Below, one piece after another: positions 24,792 through 34,044 of a stretch of 36,903 bases of DNA; the first letter of the stretch is position 1; every line of letters starts with the position of its first letter. The notes beneath the pieces are model-generated. The model made no database searches. It was not told the DNA's origin and was given only the letters and a program-made list of their open reading frames with translations. This stretch comes from an uncultured Erythrobacter sp. (lineage in GTDB: Bacteria > Pseudomonadota > Alphaproteobacteria > Sphingomonadales > Sphingomonadaceae), in assembly GCA_913061345.1 (NCBI GenBank), contig CAJXTZ010000014.1, forward strand, positions 1 through 36,903, in the 5' to 3' direction. The translations under genes and the position numbers were made by a program.

Positions 24792-25574
24792 ATGGCCGAG
24801 CGCAAGCCTTCCCGCACCCGTATCGATCAACTGCTCGCATCGCGCGGCGAGGCGGAAAGCCGCACGCGAGCGCAGGCGCTGGTGATGGCGGGGCTGGTCT
24901 TTGCCGGTCCATCGGGAAAGCTCACCCGTATTGACAAGCCTGGACACCAAGTGCCTGAAAACTGGGTGGTCGAAGTGCGCGGACGTGATCACCCCTGGGT
25001 TGGGCGCGGCGGTGTGAAACTGGCCCATGCTATCGAGCATTTTGCGCTGGATGCTTCTGGCGCAGTGGCAATGGATATCGGCAGTTCGACTGGCGGCTTC
25101 ACCCAGGTGATGCTGCACCACGGCGCGACGCATGTTTTTGCCGTGGATGTGGGCACCAACCAGCTTGCGTGGAGCCTGCGTCAGGACCCGCGCATCACCG
25201 TGCTTGAACAGACCAATGCCCGTGCGCTGACCCCCGATATGATCAACAGGCCGTGCAATTGGGTGGTGTGCGATGCCAGCTTTATCGGCCTTGCCAAAGT
25301 GCTGGAGATCCCACTGGCGCTTGCCGCGCCACTGGCCCGCGTCATTGCGTTGATCAAGCCGCAATTTGAAGTTGCGAAGGCGGAGGTCGGCAAGGGCGGC
25401 ATCGTGCGCGATCCGGCACTACATCAGCGCGTGTGCGACGAAGTGACCGGCTGGCTAGAGGCGAGGGGATGGCGGGTCGACGGGCTGGTGGAAAGCCCGA
25501 TTACCGGTACAGAGGGCAATGTCGAATTCCTTGTAAACGCCTCTCGCGGCATGATCGATGCCGATATTGACTGA
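24792..25574 (+). CDS. tlyA: TlyA-type rRNA 2'-O-methyltransferase
   Basis: This 260-residue protein combines an N-terminal S4 RNA-binding domain (RTRIDQLLASRGEAESRTRAQ) with an FtsJ-like methyltransferase: SAM motif AMDIGSSTGGFTQVMLHHGA, then VFAVDVGTNQLAW, and VVCDASFIGLAKVL with IALIKPQFE. TlyA methylates ribose in 16S and, in some species, 23S rRNA. I start at the ATG at 24792, where the S4 domain begins; the upstream ATG at 24702 adds 30 residues that do not fit. The downstream tspO gene is read in the same direction. Confidence 0.92.
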   Translation: MAERKPSRTRIDQLLASRGEAESRTRAQALVMAGLVFAGPSGKLTRIDKPGHQVPENWVVEVRGRDHPWVGRGGVKLAHAIEHFALDASGAVAMDIGSSTGGFTQVMLHHGATHVFAVDVGTNQLAWSLRQDPRITVLEQTNARALTPDMINRPCNWVVCDASFIGLAKVLEIPLALAAPLARVIALIKPQFEVAKAEVGKGGIVRDPALHQRVCDEVTGWLEARGWRVDGLVESPITGTEGNVEFLVNASRGMIDADID

Positions 25575-25667
25575 CCCGCAAACGGACAGTCTCGGCCGGA
25601 ATGCTTGCCCAATGGCTACCACGCCGCCAAAACCGATGCGCACCGATTCGATGCTTCCGGAGAACGA

Positions 25668-26225
25668 ATGAACCGCCTAGCTTCCCCAGGACAATTGCGC
25701 GCCAGTATGATTCGCTGGGCGCTGTTCATCGTGCCATCTGTCATGCTGCTCGGATTTTTGTCCGGGCAATTGGGTGGGACGGCACAAAGCCAGTGGTTTC
25801 AATCGCTCGCCAAGCCGGGCATTTACCCGCCGCCAGCCACTTTCGGCATTGTTTGGTCCATCCTTTATGCAATGATGGGTTTTGCCTTTGCGATTGTGTG
25901 CGCAGCATGGGGGTCCACTGCGCGGCGATGGGCCATCGTGGCCTTCATTGTCCATCTTGCAGTTATTTTGGCATGGTCGCCGGTGTTTTTCGGAAAGCAG
26001 GATATACAGCTGGCATTTACCGTTATTCTAGTACTGGATGTGCTGGCGATCATTACGATCATGCTGTTCTTCAGGGTGCGTAAATTGGCAGGATTGCTGA
26101 TGCTGCCCTATTTGGCGTGGATCATCTTTGCCACTGCGCTTAACTGGCAATTCCTCCAGCTTAATCCCGGAACGGATCAGGCAGAGGCAGTGGAAGACGG
26201 CGCTGCACAAAGCTATGAGTTCTGA
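25668..26225 (+). CDS. tspO: TspO/MBR family membrane protein
   Basis: This 185-residue protein has five hydrophobic segments and the family signature WFQSLAKPGIYPPPATFGIVWSIL (in part), followed by LYAMMGFAFAIV. In alphaproteobacteria TspO is an outer-membrane or cytoplasmic-membrane sensor linked to tetrapyrrole and oxygen/light control. The start at 25668 has GGAGAACGA just ahead; the ATG at 25605 would add 21 polar residues. The typical family length is about 160, so the N-terminus is somewhat longer. Conserved Trp residues (WxxL, WIIFATALNW) are present. Confidence 0.88.
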   Translation: MNRLASPGQLRASMIRWALFIVPSVMLLGFLSGQLGGTAQSQWFQSLAKPGIYPPPATFGIVWSILYAMMGFAFAIVCAAWGSTARRWAIVAFIVHLAVILAWSPVFFGKQDIQLAFTVILVLDVLAIITIMLFFRVRKLAGLLMLPYLAWIIFATALNWQFLQLNPGTDQAEAVEDGAAQSYEF

Positions 26226-26262
26226 TCTTGAGATCAGCGCACACAGGGACCACATAGACACC

Positions 26263-26517
26263 ATGCAAAGTGAAAACCCGATCATCGCCGACTTCGTCAA
26301 AATCGCCAATTCCGCTGCCGGGACTCTGGCGGGCATGGGGCGTGAAGCACGTGAGCAGACGCGCGCCCGCATGGCAGAGGCGCTGGGCGGCCTGGATTTT
26401 GTCAGCCGCGAGGAATTTGACGCGGTGAAGGATATGGCAGGCATAGCGCGCGAAAAGGTAGAAATACTTGAAGCGAAGCTCGCCGCGCTTGAAGCGAAGC
26501 TGGCCGATAAGCTCTGA
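26263..26517 (+). CDS. ubiK: UbiK/BMFP accessory factor
   Basis: This 84-residue protein matches the UbiK (YqiC, BMFP) family: NPIIADFVKIANSAAGTLAG at the N-terminus, followed by FVSREEFDAVKDMAGIAREK, and a C-terminal coiled coil with repeated LEAKLAALEAKLADKL. UbiK helps the late steps of ubiquinone synthesis with UbiJ and can fuse membranes in vitro. The ATG at 26263 starts the family motif. It lies 37 bp after the tspO stop, in the same direction. Confidence 0.88.
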   Translation: MQSENPIIADFVKIANSAAGTLAGMGREAREQTRARMAEALGGLDFVSREEFDAVKDMAGIAREKVEILEAKLAALEAKLADKL

Positions 26518-26590
26518 TCGACTAGTGGCCCTGTTGTCAGGGTCAGGCTGCTCTTGCTCTGTGACATGGCGGCATTAGGACAGCACCTTT

Positions 26591-27190
26591 ATGCACGTCC
26601 GCGCCCCTGCCATTTTCCTTGCCGCTCGCCCACATGGTGAAACCGCGGTTATCGGGCGCTTTCTGACCGGCGAATATGGCCTCCTTGCTGGCTATGTCGC
26701 GGGCGGACGCGGCCGGAATTTGCGACCTGTAGTCATTCCCGGAAATGCGGTGGAGGTCCAGCTTTCCGCCAAATCGGACAGCCAATTGCCTTTTGCCAAG
26801 GTGGAACTTGTCCAAAGCCGTGGCCCGTGGCTGGGAGAGCCCTTGGCGGCCGCTGCGATTGCCTGGGTCTGCGCGCTCTCCGCGACGGCGCTGCCCGAAC
26901 GCCAGCCATATCCTTCGCTTTACGATGCGCTGGGCGGTACCTTGGATGCCATCTGCCATGCCCCCAGTGCGCGCGGTTGGGCTGGGGCGCTGGTGGGATT
27001 TGAAGTGCTGTTGCTGCGCGAACTTGGCTATGGCGGGGCAGGGCAGCGGCCTTTGGGCGATCTTGCGCAGATTATAGAGGTCATGGACGATCTGGTGGAG
27101 CCGCTTGACCACTACTTGCTTGCCGATAGCCGCGGAGACGTTATGGCCGCGCGTCAACGCCTTAGAGATTTACTCGGACGGATGATCTGA
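26591..27190 (+). CDS. recO: DNA repair protein RecO
   Basis: This 199-residue protein matches the short sphingomonad RecO. The N-terminal OB-fold part has [36 protein letters not shown], of which the GYVAGGRGR segment is typical. The helical C-terminal part has [13 protein letters not shown] and later [19 protein letters not shown]. RecO works with RecR and RecF to load RecA at gaps. E. coli RecO has about 240 residues; this one lacks the zinc-finger region of some members. Only 1 bp separates its stop from the leuB start, so they are co-transcribed. Confidence 0.88.
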   Translation: MHVRAPAIFLAARPHGETAVIGRFLTGEYGLLAGYVAGGRGRNLRPVVIPGNAVEVQLSAKSDSQLPFAKVELVQSRGPWLGEPLAAAAIAWVCALSATALPERQPYPSLYDALGGTLDAICHAPSARGWAGALVGFEVLLLRELGYGGAGQRPLGDLAQIIEVMDDLVEPLDHYLLADSRGDVMAARQRLRDLLGRMI

Positions 27191-27191
27191 C

Positions 27192-28265
27192 ATGAAAATT
27201 GCACTTTTTCCCGGTGATGGCATCGGTCCCGAAATCATGGAGCAGGCTCGCCGCGTGCTCGATGTATTGGCGCTGCCGGGGCTGGTCCTGTTCGAAGGGG
27301 ACGTTGGCGGAGTAGGCTATAAACGCCAAGGCCATCCCTTGCCGCAGGATACGCTGGAGATGGCGAAGGCGGCCGATGCCATTTTGTTCGGCGCGGTGGG
27401 CGATCCTGAATGTGATTCGCTCGAACGTGATTTACGCCCCGAACAAGCGATCCTTGGTCTGCGCAGTGCATTGGGCCTGTTCGCCAATCTGCGCCCGGCA
27501 ACCATGTTTCCTGGTCTTGAAGATCTTTCCGCCCTGCGTCCCGAATTTGCCCGCGCCATCGACTTGTTGATAGTGCGCGAATTGAATGGCGACGTATATT
27601 TCGGCGACAAGGGCACGCGCGTATTGGATGATGGCAGGCGGCAGGGTTTCGACATCATGTCCTATGCTGAAGACGAGGTGCGCCGCATCGCGCATGTCGG
27701 TTTCCGCGCTGCGCAGGGTCGGGCGAAGGCTGGTGGCAAGGGCCGCATGTGCAGCGTCGACAAGGCCAATGTCCTTGAAACCAGCCAGCTGTGGCGCGAC
27801 GTTGTGATCGATACCGCCGCTGAATATCCCGATGTGGAATTGAGCCACATGTATGTCGATAATGCCGCCATGCAGTTGGTACGCGATCCCGGTCAGTTCG
27901 ATGTGATCCTTACCGGCAATCTGTTTGGTGATATTCTATCCGATCAGGCAAGCATGTGCGTCGGTTCCATCGGCCTGCTCGCCAGCGCAGCGATGGGGGA
28001 AACGCAGGGTGAATTCGGCACCCTTGGCCTGTTTGAGCCGATCCACGGCAGCGCGCCTGATATTGCCGGGCAGGGCAAGGCCAATCCGCTTGCAATGATC
28101 CTGTCGCTGGCCATGCTGCTGCGGCATTCGCTGGGCAGAGAGGATGATGCCGCGCGAGTGGAAAAGGCCGTGGCCAAAACGCTGGAAGACGGTATTTTTG
28201 GCGGCGATCTGGGTGGCAGCGCGGGCACGGCTGAAATTGGCGATGCCGTGCTGCAACGCATGTAG
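27192..28265 (+). CDS. leuB: 3-isopropylmalate dehydrogenase
   Basis: This 357-residue enzyme oxidises and decarboxylates 3-isopropylmalate in leucine synthesis. It begins [18 protein letters not shown] and contains the family stretches [39 protein letters not shown], the catalytic tyrosine in [30 protein letters not shown], and the metal site [15 protein letters not shown]. The cofactor helix [14 protein letters not shown] is typical of NAD-dependent forms. It follows recO by 1 bp. Confidence 0.96.
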   Translation: MKIALFPGDGIGPEIMEQARRVLDVLALPGLVLFEGDVGGVGYKRQGHPLPQDTLEMAKAADAILFGAVGDPECDSLERDLRPEQAILGLRSALGLFANLRPATMFPGLEDLSALRPEFARAIDLLIVRELNGDVYFGDKGTRVLDDGRRQGFDIMSYAEDEVRRIAHVGFRAAQGRAKAGGKGRMCSVDKANVLETSQLWRDVVIDTAAEYPDVELSHMYVDNAAMQLVRDPGQFDVILTGNLFGDILSDQASMCVGSIGLLASAAMGETQGEFGTLGLFEPIHGSAPDIAGQGKANPLAMILSLAMLLRHSLGREDDAARVEKAVAKTLEDGIFGGDLGGSAGTAEIGDAVLQRM

Positions 28266-28285
28266 TTAATGCGCGCGGTAACCTT

Positions 28286-28293
28286 ATGGTTAA
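28286..28293 (-). promoter_or_regulatory. Possible CtrA half-site
   Basis: ATGGTTAA on the plus strand is TTAACCAT on the minus strand, the 8-mer CtrA half-site known in alphaproteobacteria. It sits 22 bp before the GT2-GtrA start, in the space after leuB. An 8-mer is easily found by chance. Confidence 0.25.
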
Positions 28294-28315
28294 CAATCGC
28301 CCGTAACGCGGGGGC

Positions 28316-29482
28316 ATGGACATGAGCCAGAATGAATTTCACCAGCAGGTGGAAACGGCAGCCACGCCTGTCGGGGTGCAGCGCACTGCCCCGCTGGAAC
28401 TGGCCATTGTGCTGCCCACGCTGAACGAGTGCGGCAACATTAGGCCGATGGTCAATCGCTTGGAGGCTGCGCTTGGCCCCACTGGCTGGGAAGCTGTATT
28501 CGTCGACGATAATTCAAACGATGGCACTGCCGAAGAAGCGCGACGTATCGGGCGTGGCGACAGCCGTATCCGGGTAATCCAGCGCATTGGCCGCCGCGGC
28601 CTTGCCAGCGCCGCGATAGAGGGCATGTGCGCCACCGCCGCACCGTTCGTTGCGGTGATGGATGCCGATCACCAGCATGATCCGGCACTGCTTGTTGAAA
28701 TGCTGGAAGCGGTGAAATCGGGGGAGGCGGATCTTGCCTATGCCAGCCGCTTTGCCATTGGCGGCAATGCCGATGGCCTTTCATCCAAGGGCCGCGAAAA
28801 AGGATCGCGCCTCGCTAATGCGCTTGCCCGCCGATTGACCGGCACCGAATTGACCGATGCGATGAGCGGATATTTCCTGCTGCGCACCGATCAGCTGCGT
28901 AAACAGGCTGAAAACCTTTCGGGCATAGGGTTCAAGATTATGCTCGACATTCTTGCGACTGCCGAACCGCGTCTCATCGTAAAGGAATTCCCGTTGAAAT
29001 TTGCAGAACGCCTCAGCGGAGACAGCAAGTTGGATCACGGTGTTGTGCTCGATTTCATAGCAGGATTGGCGGAACGCTACTTCGGCCGTTACGTACCCAC
29101 GCGCTTTGTGCTGTTTGGCCTTGTTGGCGGGCTAGGGGTCATCGTCCACATGGCGGTGCTGGCTGCAATCTACTGGCCGCAAAGCGTGGCGTTCGGCTGG
29201 GCGCAGGCGATTGCCACAATGGTAGCGATGACATTCAATTTCTGGCTCAACAATCTTCTCACCTATCGTGACAAGAAGCTGGACGGGGCTGACGGATTGT
29301 TCTGGGGGTGGCTCAAATTCTGCGGCGCATGTTCGATCGGCGCATTTGCCAATGTTGCGGTGGCCACCGTGCTTGAGGATCAGGGCTTCATCTGGTGGGG
29401 CGCGGCGCTGATCGGCGTGGTGATTGCCTCTGTCTGGAATTACGCCTTGTCGAGCAGGTTCGTCTGGGGGCGTTTCCGCTAG
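28316..29482 (+). CDS. GT2 glycosyltransferase fused to GtrA membrane domain
   Basis: This 388-residue protein has an N-terminal GT-A glycosyltransferase 2 domain of the dolichol-phosphate-mannose synthase type: LAIVLPTLNECGNI, VFVDDNSNDGT and the DxD-like VMDADHQHDP. From about residue 260 it has a GtrA-type membrane domain of four segments (TRFVLFGLVGGLGVIVHMAV onward). Such fusions load a sugar on polyprenyl phosphate and may flip the product. A PMT-family acceptor enzyme is encoded 1.3 kb away (30769-32043), a plausible user of such a lipid-linked sugar. The second in-frame ATG, at residue 3, is an equal start choice. Confidence 0.9.
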   Translation: MDMSQNEFHQQVETAATPVGVQRTAPLELAIVLPTLNECGNIRPMVNRLEAALGPTGWEAVFVDDNSNDGTAEEARRIGRGDSRIRVIQRIGRRGLASAAIEGMCATAAPFVAVMDADHQHDPALLVEMLEAVKSGEADLAYASRFAIGGNADGLSSKGREKGSRLANALARRLTGTELTDAMSGYFLLRTDQLRKQAENLSGIGFKIMLDILATAEPRLIVKEFPLKFAERLSGDSKLDHGVVLDFIAGLAERYFGRYVPTRFVLFGLVGGLGVIVHMAVLAAIYWPQSVAFGWAQAIATMVAMTFNFWLNNLLTYRDKKLDGADGLFWGWLKFCGACSIGAFANVAVATVLEDQGFIWWGAALIGVVIASVWNYALSSRFVWGRFR

Positions 29483-29570
29483 ACATTAGCTGATCGCCCG
29501 CAGCCGCTTCATTGGGCGCAGCCTTTCGGTATGGCTTGCAGAATTTGTCCGCAGCAATCATCTAAGGGCG

Positions 29571-30209
29571 ATGTCAGACGATTGCTGTTCATCCAAGGGT
29601 TCCGAGCTTGAACAACTTGCGACACAGGCCGATCAGCGCCGTGTCCTGATTGTGGTGCTGGTCATCAATGCGGTCATGTTCGGCGTGGAGTTTGTAGCGG
29701 GTATGATCGCCGGCTCCGCCGCTCTTATGGCGGATGCGACTGATATGTTGGGCGATGCGCTGGTTTATGCAGTAAGCCTTTTCGCGCTTTCTCGTGGGGA
29801 CCGCTGGAAAGCGCGTGCAGCCCTGTTCAAGGGTATTTTGATCCTTTTGCTAGGCATTGCCATTCTGGTGAATGTGGCGATAAAGCTGACCAGCGGTGTT
29901 CCGCCTTCATCAACATTAATGCTGATATTCGGTGCCATGGCATTGGTCGCAAATCTGGCCTGTCTTGCGCTTTTGTGGCGCTTTCGCGGGCAGGATATCA
30001 ACATGGCGAGCACGTTTGAATGTTCGCGCAACGACGTGATCAACAATGTCGGTGTTCTTGCCGCAGCAGGCGCAGTCGCTGCTTTTGCCTCCCCTTGGCC
30101 GGACATATTGATCGGTGGTCTGATGGCGGCGATCATCCTGAGATCCGCGGTGCGCATCCTGAAAGAATCAGTCACGCAATTGCGCACGCGAAGCACCGAT
30201 CCTCGCTGA
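29571..30209 (+). CDS. Short cation diffusion facilitator (CDF) transporter
   Basis: This 212-residue protein has the CDF membrane part: FGVEFVAGMIAGSAALMADATDMLGDALVYAVSLFAL, with Asp residues at the usual metal positions, and a second site NDVINNVGVLAA. Six hydrophobic segments can be counted. It lacks the C-terminal cytoplasmic domain of about 80-100 residues found in FieF or ZitB, ending shortly after the last helix. An N-terminal DDCCSSKG offers two Cys that could bind Zn or Cd. It probably exports divalent metal. The gene stands alone. Confidence 0.85.
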   Translation: MSDDCCSSKGSELEQLATQADQRRVLIVVLVINAVMFGVEFVAGMIAGSAALMADATDMLGDALVYAVSLFALSRGDRWKARAALFKGILILLLGIAILVNVAIKLTSGVPPSSTLMLIFGAMALVANLACLALLWRFRGQDINMASTFECSRNDVINNVGVLAAAGAVAAFASPWPDILIGGLMAAIILRSAVRILKESVTQLRTRSTDPR

Positions 30210-30289
30210 ACGCGCATTGGCTGATTTCCCACAAATCGACCGCAGTGCTACATAGCTTTGAAGAGGTCGCTAACTGAAGGGGATGAGAT

Positions 30290-30700
30290 ATGCGTAAATA
30301 TCTGTTGCTTGCAGCGCCACTGGCGCTTGCCGCCTGTAGCGATGACGCTGCCGAAGCGCCGATGGTTGAAGAAGAAGCGATGGTTGAAGAAGATGTCGCG
30401 GCAGTGACCACCGCCAATGGCACATTGCCCGGAACCCATGAGGTAACTGGTCCCGATGGGATCATCACCACCGCAACGCTTAATCCCGACGGCACACATT
30501 CGACGGTCGATGCAGACGACAACGTGTTAGAAGAAGGCACTTGGAGCGTTGTAGATGGAAAGACATGCTTCACAAATTCGCTCGATGTCGATCAGGAAGA
30601 ACCAATGTGCTGGGAAGAATCTGCGCCCGGCGAAGACGGTTCGTTCACTGCGACAAATGAAGATGGTGTTGAGATCACTGTGCGGCCCAGAACCATGTAA
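30290..30700 (+). CDS. Small acidic lipoprotein
   Basis: This 136-residue protein starts MRKYLLLAAPLALAACSDD, with a lipobox LAAC (Cys16). Behind it is a short acidic repeat (MVEEEA, MVEEDV; the DNA repeats GATGGTTGAAGAAGA with 21-bp period). The remaining domain (GTLPGTHEVTGPDGIITTAT and TWSVVDGKTCFTN with two Cys) looks like a small beta domain of unknown role. It is preceded by a GGGGATGAG-type ribosome site and convergent with the PMT-family gene. Confidence 0.78.
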   Translation: MRKYLLLAAPLALAACSDDAAEAPMVEEEAMVEEDVAAVTTANGTLPGTHEVTGPDGIITTATLNPDGTHSTVDADDNVLEEGTWSVVDGKTCFTNSLDVDQEEPMCWEESAPGEDGSFTATNEDGVEITVRPRTM

Positions 30701-30709
30701 ATAATCTTG

Positions 30710-30745
30710 CAGGCGGCGTGCGCCAAGTTGGCGGTCCGTCGCCTG
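30710..30745. terminator. Hairpin between convergent genes
   Basis: CAGGCGGCG (30710-30718) pairs with CGTCGCCTG (30737-30745) over 9 bp, with one G-T pair, in the 68-bp gap between the plus-strand lipoprotein and minus-strand PMT genes. There is no clear T-run on either side. Confidence 0.4.
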
Positions 30746-30768
30746 TCAGGTCACCGCCCGGTGGCAGG

Positions 30769-32043
30769 CTATTGCCAGCCGCGCGTCCACGCCCAGTGGA
30801 GGAAATCTTGCGGATCATCTAGCGGGGCGGCAGTGAGTATGGGATACCAATAGACAAAGAAGCCCAATGCCCCGAGGATAAGCGCCCAGGGCACCAGCCG
30901 CTCTCCTTTTTGCCACAACCGCTCCACGCCAAGCGCCATCGCCCCTGAAAGGAACATGGCAGGAAGAAAATAGTGGAAATAGAATTGCACCGCCTTGGGT
31001 GTCACGACCCACATTGCCAGGCTGGCGCCATAAAGCAGCACGACAGCAAGACAGTCCATCCGCCTTTCGCGCCAACCTGCCCAGGCGCACCAGAGCAGCG
31101 CGATCAGACCGAACCACATCGTAACCGGATTGCCGATCAACATGATGCCGCGCTGTGCGCCATCGGCAAATTCATAGAGATACCAAATGGCCCGCTGGTT
31201 CCCCATCCATTGCCACCATACACTTTGATAAGGGTGCGGTTCGGGCACCTGTGTTTGCAGCGCAAGCATGGTGGAATGCAGATCGATCAGGCCGGTGTGA
31301 TTACCAGCAGGCACTGTCCAGAACAGGAACGGCCAATATGTCAGCGCATAGAGGATGAGTGGCACCAGACCCAGCCAGATACCCGCTTCCCACAATGGTA
31401 TTCCCGCGACCGGCCAGCCGCGCCGCGAAAGCAGAAACCTGCGCCGTCCGCTCGCCAATCGGGCAATGAGGAACGCCAGCCCCGGCAGTATCGCGACGGG
31501 TATCGCATTCCACTTCGCCGCCATCGCGCCCCCCAGCGCCACACCCGCAATCGCCAACCGCCAGCGCCCCGTCTCGTTTTCGCGCACGGCACCAGCAAAC
31601 ATCCATAGGGCCAGCATTAGCAAGCCGACCATGAATACATCCAGCATGGCGACGCGCGCATGGACAAACAGCAAGTAATTGGTGGCTACGAAAAGGCCCG
31701 TCAGCATGCTCGCCAGGCGGGTGCGGCTGGAAAACCACGCTGCGCGCATGACGGCGAACAGCGCCAAGGTGCCAAAGGCAAGGCTGGGTATGCGCCAGCC
31801 AAATGGCGTGTCGCCAAACAGGAATATACCCAGCGCGATAACTTGCTTGCCGAGCGGCGGGTGTTCGATATTGATGGCAAATTGCAAATCCAGCACAGCG
31901 CGCGCCGCGGGCAGGTAATGCACCTCATCAAAATAGGGGGCGGTCGGAATGGTTATCCGCACCAGCGCCAGCCCAACAAAGGCCAGCGCGATGATGATAT
32001 TCCAGACAATTGGATCGCGGGGTTGATCGGGCGGAGGACTCAT
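30769..32043 (-). CDS. PMT-family (GT39-like) membrane glycosyltransferase
   Basis: This 424-residue polytopic protein resembles protein O-mannosyltransferases and phospholipid-carrier-dependent glycosyltransferases. The first loop carries PYFDEVHYLPAARAVL (the Asp-Glu pair of the active site), followed by NIEHPPLGKQVIALGIFLFG, both typical. About ten hydrophobic helices follow. It moves a sugar from a lipid carrier to a protein or lipid outside the cytoplasmic membrane. The GT2-GtrA protein nearby could supply the carrier. It is divergent from metZ with a 90-bp gap. Confidence 0.88.
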   Translation of the reverse strand: MSPPPDQPRDPIVWNIIIALAFVGLALVRITIPTAPYFDEVHYLPAARAVLDLQFAINIEHPPLGKQVIALGIFLFGDTPFGWRIPSLAFGTLALFAVMRAAWFSSRTRLASMLTGLFVATNYLLFVHARVAMLDVFMVGLLMLALWMFAGAVRENETGRWRLAIAGVALGGAMAAKWNAIPVAILPGLAFLIARLASGRRRFLLSRRGWPVAGIPLWEAGIWLGLVPLILYALTYWPFLFWTVPAGNHTGLIDLHSTMLALQTQVPEPHPYQSVWWQWMGNQRAIWYLYEFADGAQRGIMLIGNPVTMWFGLIALLWCAWAGWRERRMDCLAVVLLYGASLAMWVVTPKAVQFYFHYFLPAMFLSGAMALGVERLWQKGERLVPWALILGALGFFVYWYPILTAAPLDDPQDFLHWAWTRGWQ

Positions 32044-32133
32044 GCTTGGGCAAAGCGATATCGGGGCAAGTGCGCAAGGGCAATTGGCAAAAGCCCATCT
32101 GACACCTAAACCGCGCCCGGAAACGAGATTGCG

Positions 32134-33354
32134 ATGAAAAAGACGACCGGATCAAACCCTGCTATCACGTCCAAATGGCGTCCTGCCACACAGGCAGTGC
32201 GTGCAGGTACATGGCGAAGTGAACATGGCGAAACGAGCGAGGCGCTGTTTCTCACCAGTGGCTATAGCTACGATTCGGCAGAGGAAGTCGCTGCGCGCTT
32301 CGCGGGTGATGCAGACGGAATGCAATATTCGCGGTTCCGCAACCCCACTGTTGATATGCTGCAAAGCCGCATCGCCGCGATGGAGGGGGCTGAAGCGTGT
32401 CTGGCGCAGGCAAGCGGCATGGCGGCGATGACCAGTTCGCTTCTATGCATGCTGTCAGCAGGCGATCACGTGGTCGCAGGGCGCGCAGCGTTTGGATCGT
32501 GCCGCTGGATCCTCGATAATGTGCTCAATCGTTTCGGTATTACCCACACCGCGATTGACGGGATAGATAATGCCGCCTGGGAAGCTGCCGTGCAGCCAAA
32601 TACCAAGGTATTCTTTTTCGAAACCCCGGCCAATCCGACGATGGATCTTGTGGATCTCGAATTTGTCTGTGGTCTTGCCCGGTCGAAGAATATCAAGACT
32701 GTGGTGGACAATGCTTTTGCCACGCCAGCGCTTCAGCGGCCGCTGGATTTTGGCGCTGATATCGTCGCCTATTCGGCTACCAAGCTTATGGATGGTCAAG
32801 GCCGCGTGATGGCTGGCGCCGTATGTGGCAGCAAGGAATGGATTGAGGAAAAGCTCAGCCCGTTCCAGCGCAATACCGGCCCGATCTGCGCGCCGTTCAA
32901 TGCATGGGTAGTGATGAAGGGCCTAGAAACTTTGCCCCTGCGCGCAACCACGCAAAGCGCCAACGCGCTGCAGATTGCAACCTTCCTTGAAAACCGGGGG
33001 CTCTCTGTGCGTCATCCGGGCCTTGCCAGCCATCCGCAACATGCATTGGCGAAAAAGCAGATGGACGCGGCGGGACCGATTTTTGCGTTTGAAGCACCGG
33101 GCGAGGGCGATGCAGCGCGTGAAAAGGGGATGGCCCTGTGCAATGCGCTGGAACTGATCGACATCTCCAACAATATCGGCGATTCCAAGACGCTGGTCTG
33201 TCATCCTGCTACCACAACCCATCATAATATGGGCCCTGAAGGCCGTGCCGGCGCCGGCATCGGTGATGGCATGTTGCGCATCAATGTCGGGCTGGAAGAT
33301 CCGCTGGATCTGATCGAAGACCTCGAACAGGCACTCGACAAGTCAGGCATTTGA
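32134..33354 (+). CDS. metZ: O-succinylhomoserine sulfhydrylase
   Basis: This 406-residue PLP enzyme makes homocysteine from O-succinylhomoserine and sulfide. It belongs to the Cys/Met metabolism fold: YSRFRNPTVDMLQSRIAAMEGAE, FFFETPANPTMDLVDLE, and the PLP lysine in YSATKLMDGQGRVMAG (Lys217). The pattern GETSEALFLTSGYSYDSAEE at the N-terminus is typical of MetZ and not of the O-acetyl enzyme. A LysR regulator and apaG lie downstream; no SAM riboswitch was seen in the 90-bp leader. Confidence 0.94.
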   Translation: MKKTTGSNPAITSKWRPATQAVRAGTWRSEHGETSEALFLTSGYSYDSAEEVAARFAGDADGMQYSRFRNPTVDMLQSRIAAMEGAEACLAQASGMAAMTSSLLCMLSAGDHVVAGRAAFGSCRWILDNVLNRFGITHTAIDGIDNAAWEAAVQPNTKVFFFETPANPTMDLVDLEFVCGLARSKNIKTVVDNAFATPALQRPLDFGADIVAYSATKLMDGQGRVMAGAVCGSKEWIEEKLSPFQRNTGPICAPFNAWVVMKGLETLPLRATTQSANALQIATFLENRGLSVRHPGLASHPQHALAKKQMDAAGPIFAFEAPGEGDAAREKGMALCNALELIDISNNIGDSKTLVCHPATTTHHNMGPEGRAGAGIGDGMLRINVGLEDPLDLIEDLEQALDKSGI

Positions 33355-33491
33355 TGGAGAGAGGTTTTCGGGAAATCGGATGCCTGACTCTTCTTGATAC
33401 TTGTCTAACGGGAGCACATTGACGCCGGATGATGGCGGATACCGGACAAACGGCCCTTGTAGCCTCGGCAATTCGCGCTAATCTTGTAGCC

Positions 33492-33908
33492 ATGTCCACC
33501 AATGCCATCCATTCGCTGTTTCAGCATGTTGCGATTACCGAAGGCGTGACCATTCGCGTATCAGTCAATTTCATGCCCGAACAATCACGTGTGGGTGCTG
33601 GCCGGTGGTTCTGGGTCTATCATATCCGTATCGAAAATGGCCGCGATGAACGTGTGCAGTTGAAAACGCGGCACTGGCGCATCACCGATTCCAATGGGAT
33701 GGTCAATATCGTCGATGGTGAAGGTGTAGTCGGGGAAAGCCCGTTGCTAGAGCCGGGGCAGACGCATGATTACGTGTCGGGCTGCGAATTGACGACCAAT
33801 CTCGGCGCGATGGAGGGGCATTACGGTTTCGCCCATGCCGATGGGACACTCTTCGAAGTGGCGATACCCCATTTCCCGCTGGCTGCTCCAGCAGATTTCT
33901 CCGTTTAG
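33492..33908 (+). CDS. apaG: ApaG domain protein
   Basis: This 138-residue protein has the ApaG beta-sandwich: VTIRVSVNFMPEQSRVG, WFWVYHIRIENGRDERVQL, WRITDSNGMVNIVDGEGVVGE and GHYGFAHADGTLFEVAIPHFPL. It is linked to cobalt/magnesium resistance in enteric bacteria, but its molecular job is not known. The start at 33492 fits the family; the ATG at 33429 adds 21 residues without similarity. It lies 137 bp after metZ, the usual order in sphingomonads. Confidence 0.93.
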   Translation: MSTNAIHSLFQHVAITEGVTIRVSVNFMPEQSRVGAGRWFWVYHIRIENGRDERVQLKTRHWRITDSNGMVNIVDGEGVVGESPLLEPGQTHDYVSGCELTTNLGAMEGHYGFAHADGTLFEVAIPHFPLAAPADFSV

Positions 33909-34044
33909 ATGTAAACCCGGCCTTTATTGTTTATTACTGAAAGCTTGCGTGTGCCGGCATGGCGGCGCGCCTGCGGGTAGGTTGTGATCAAGCGACTTGC
34001 CGCACGGCTCGTTGATCCATATTGGCTGGCTTCAGGATATCCCG

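Noticed and set aside
32044..32133. SAM-II type riboswitch before metZ
   Set aside because: Alphaproteobacterial metZ leaders may carry one, but I could not find its conserved pseudoknot strings in this 90-bp gap.
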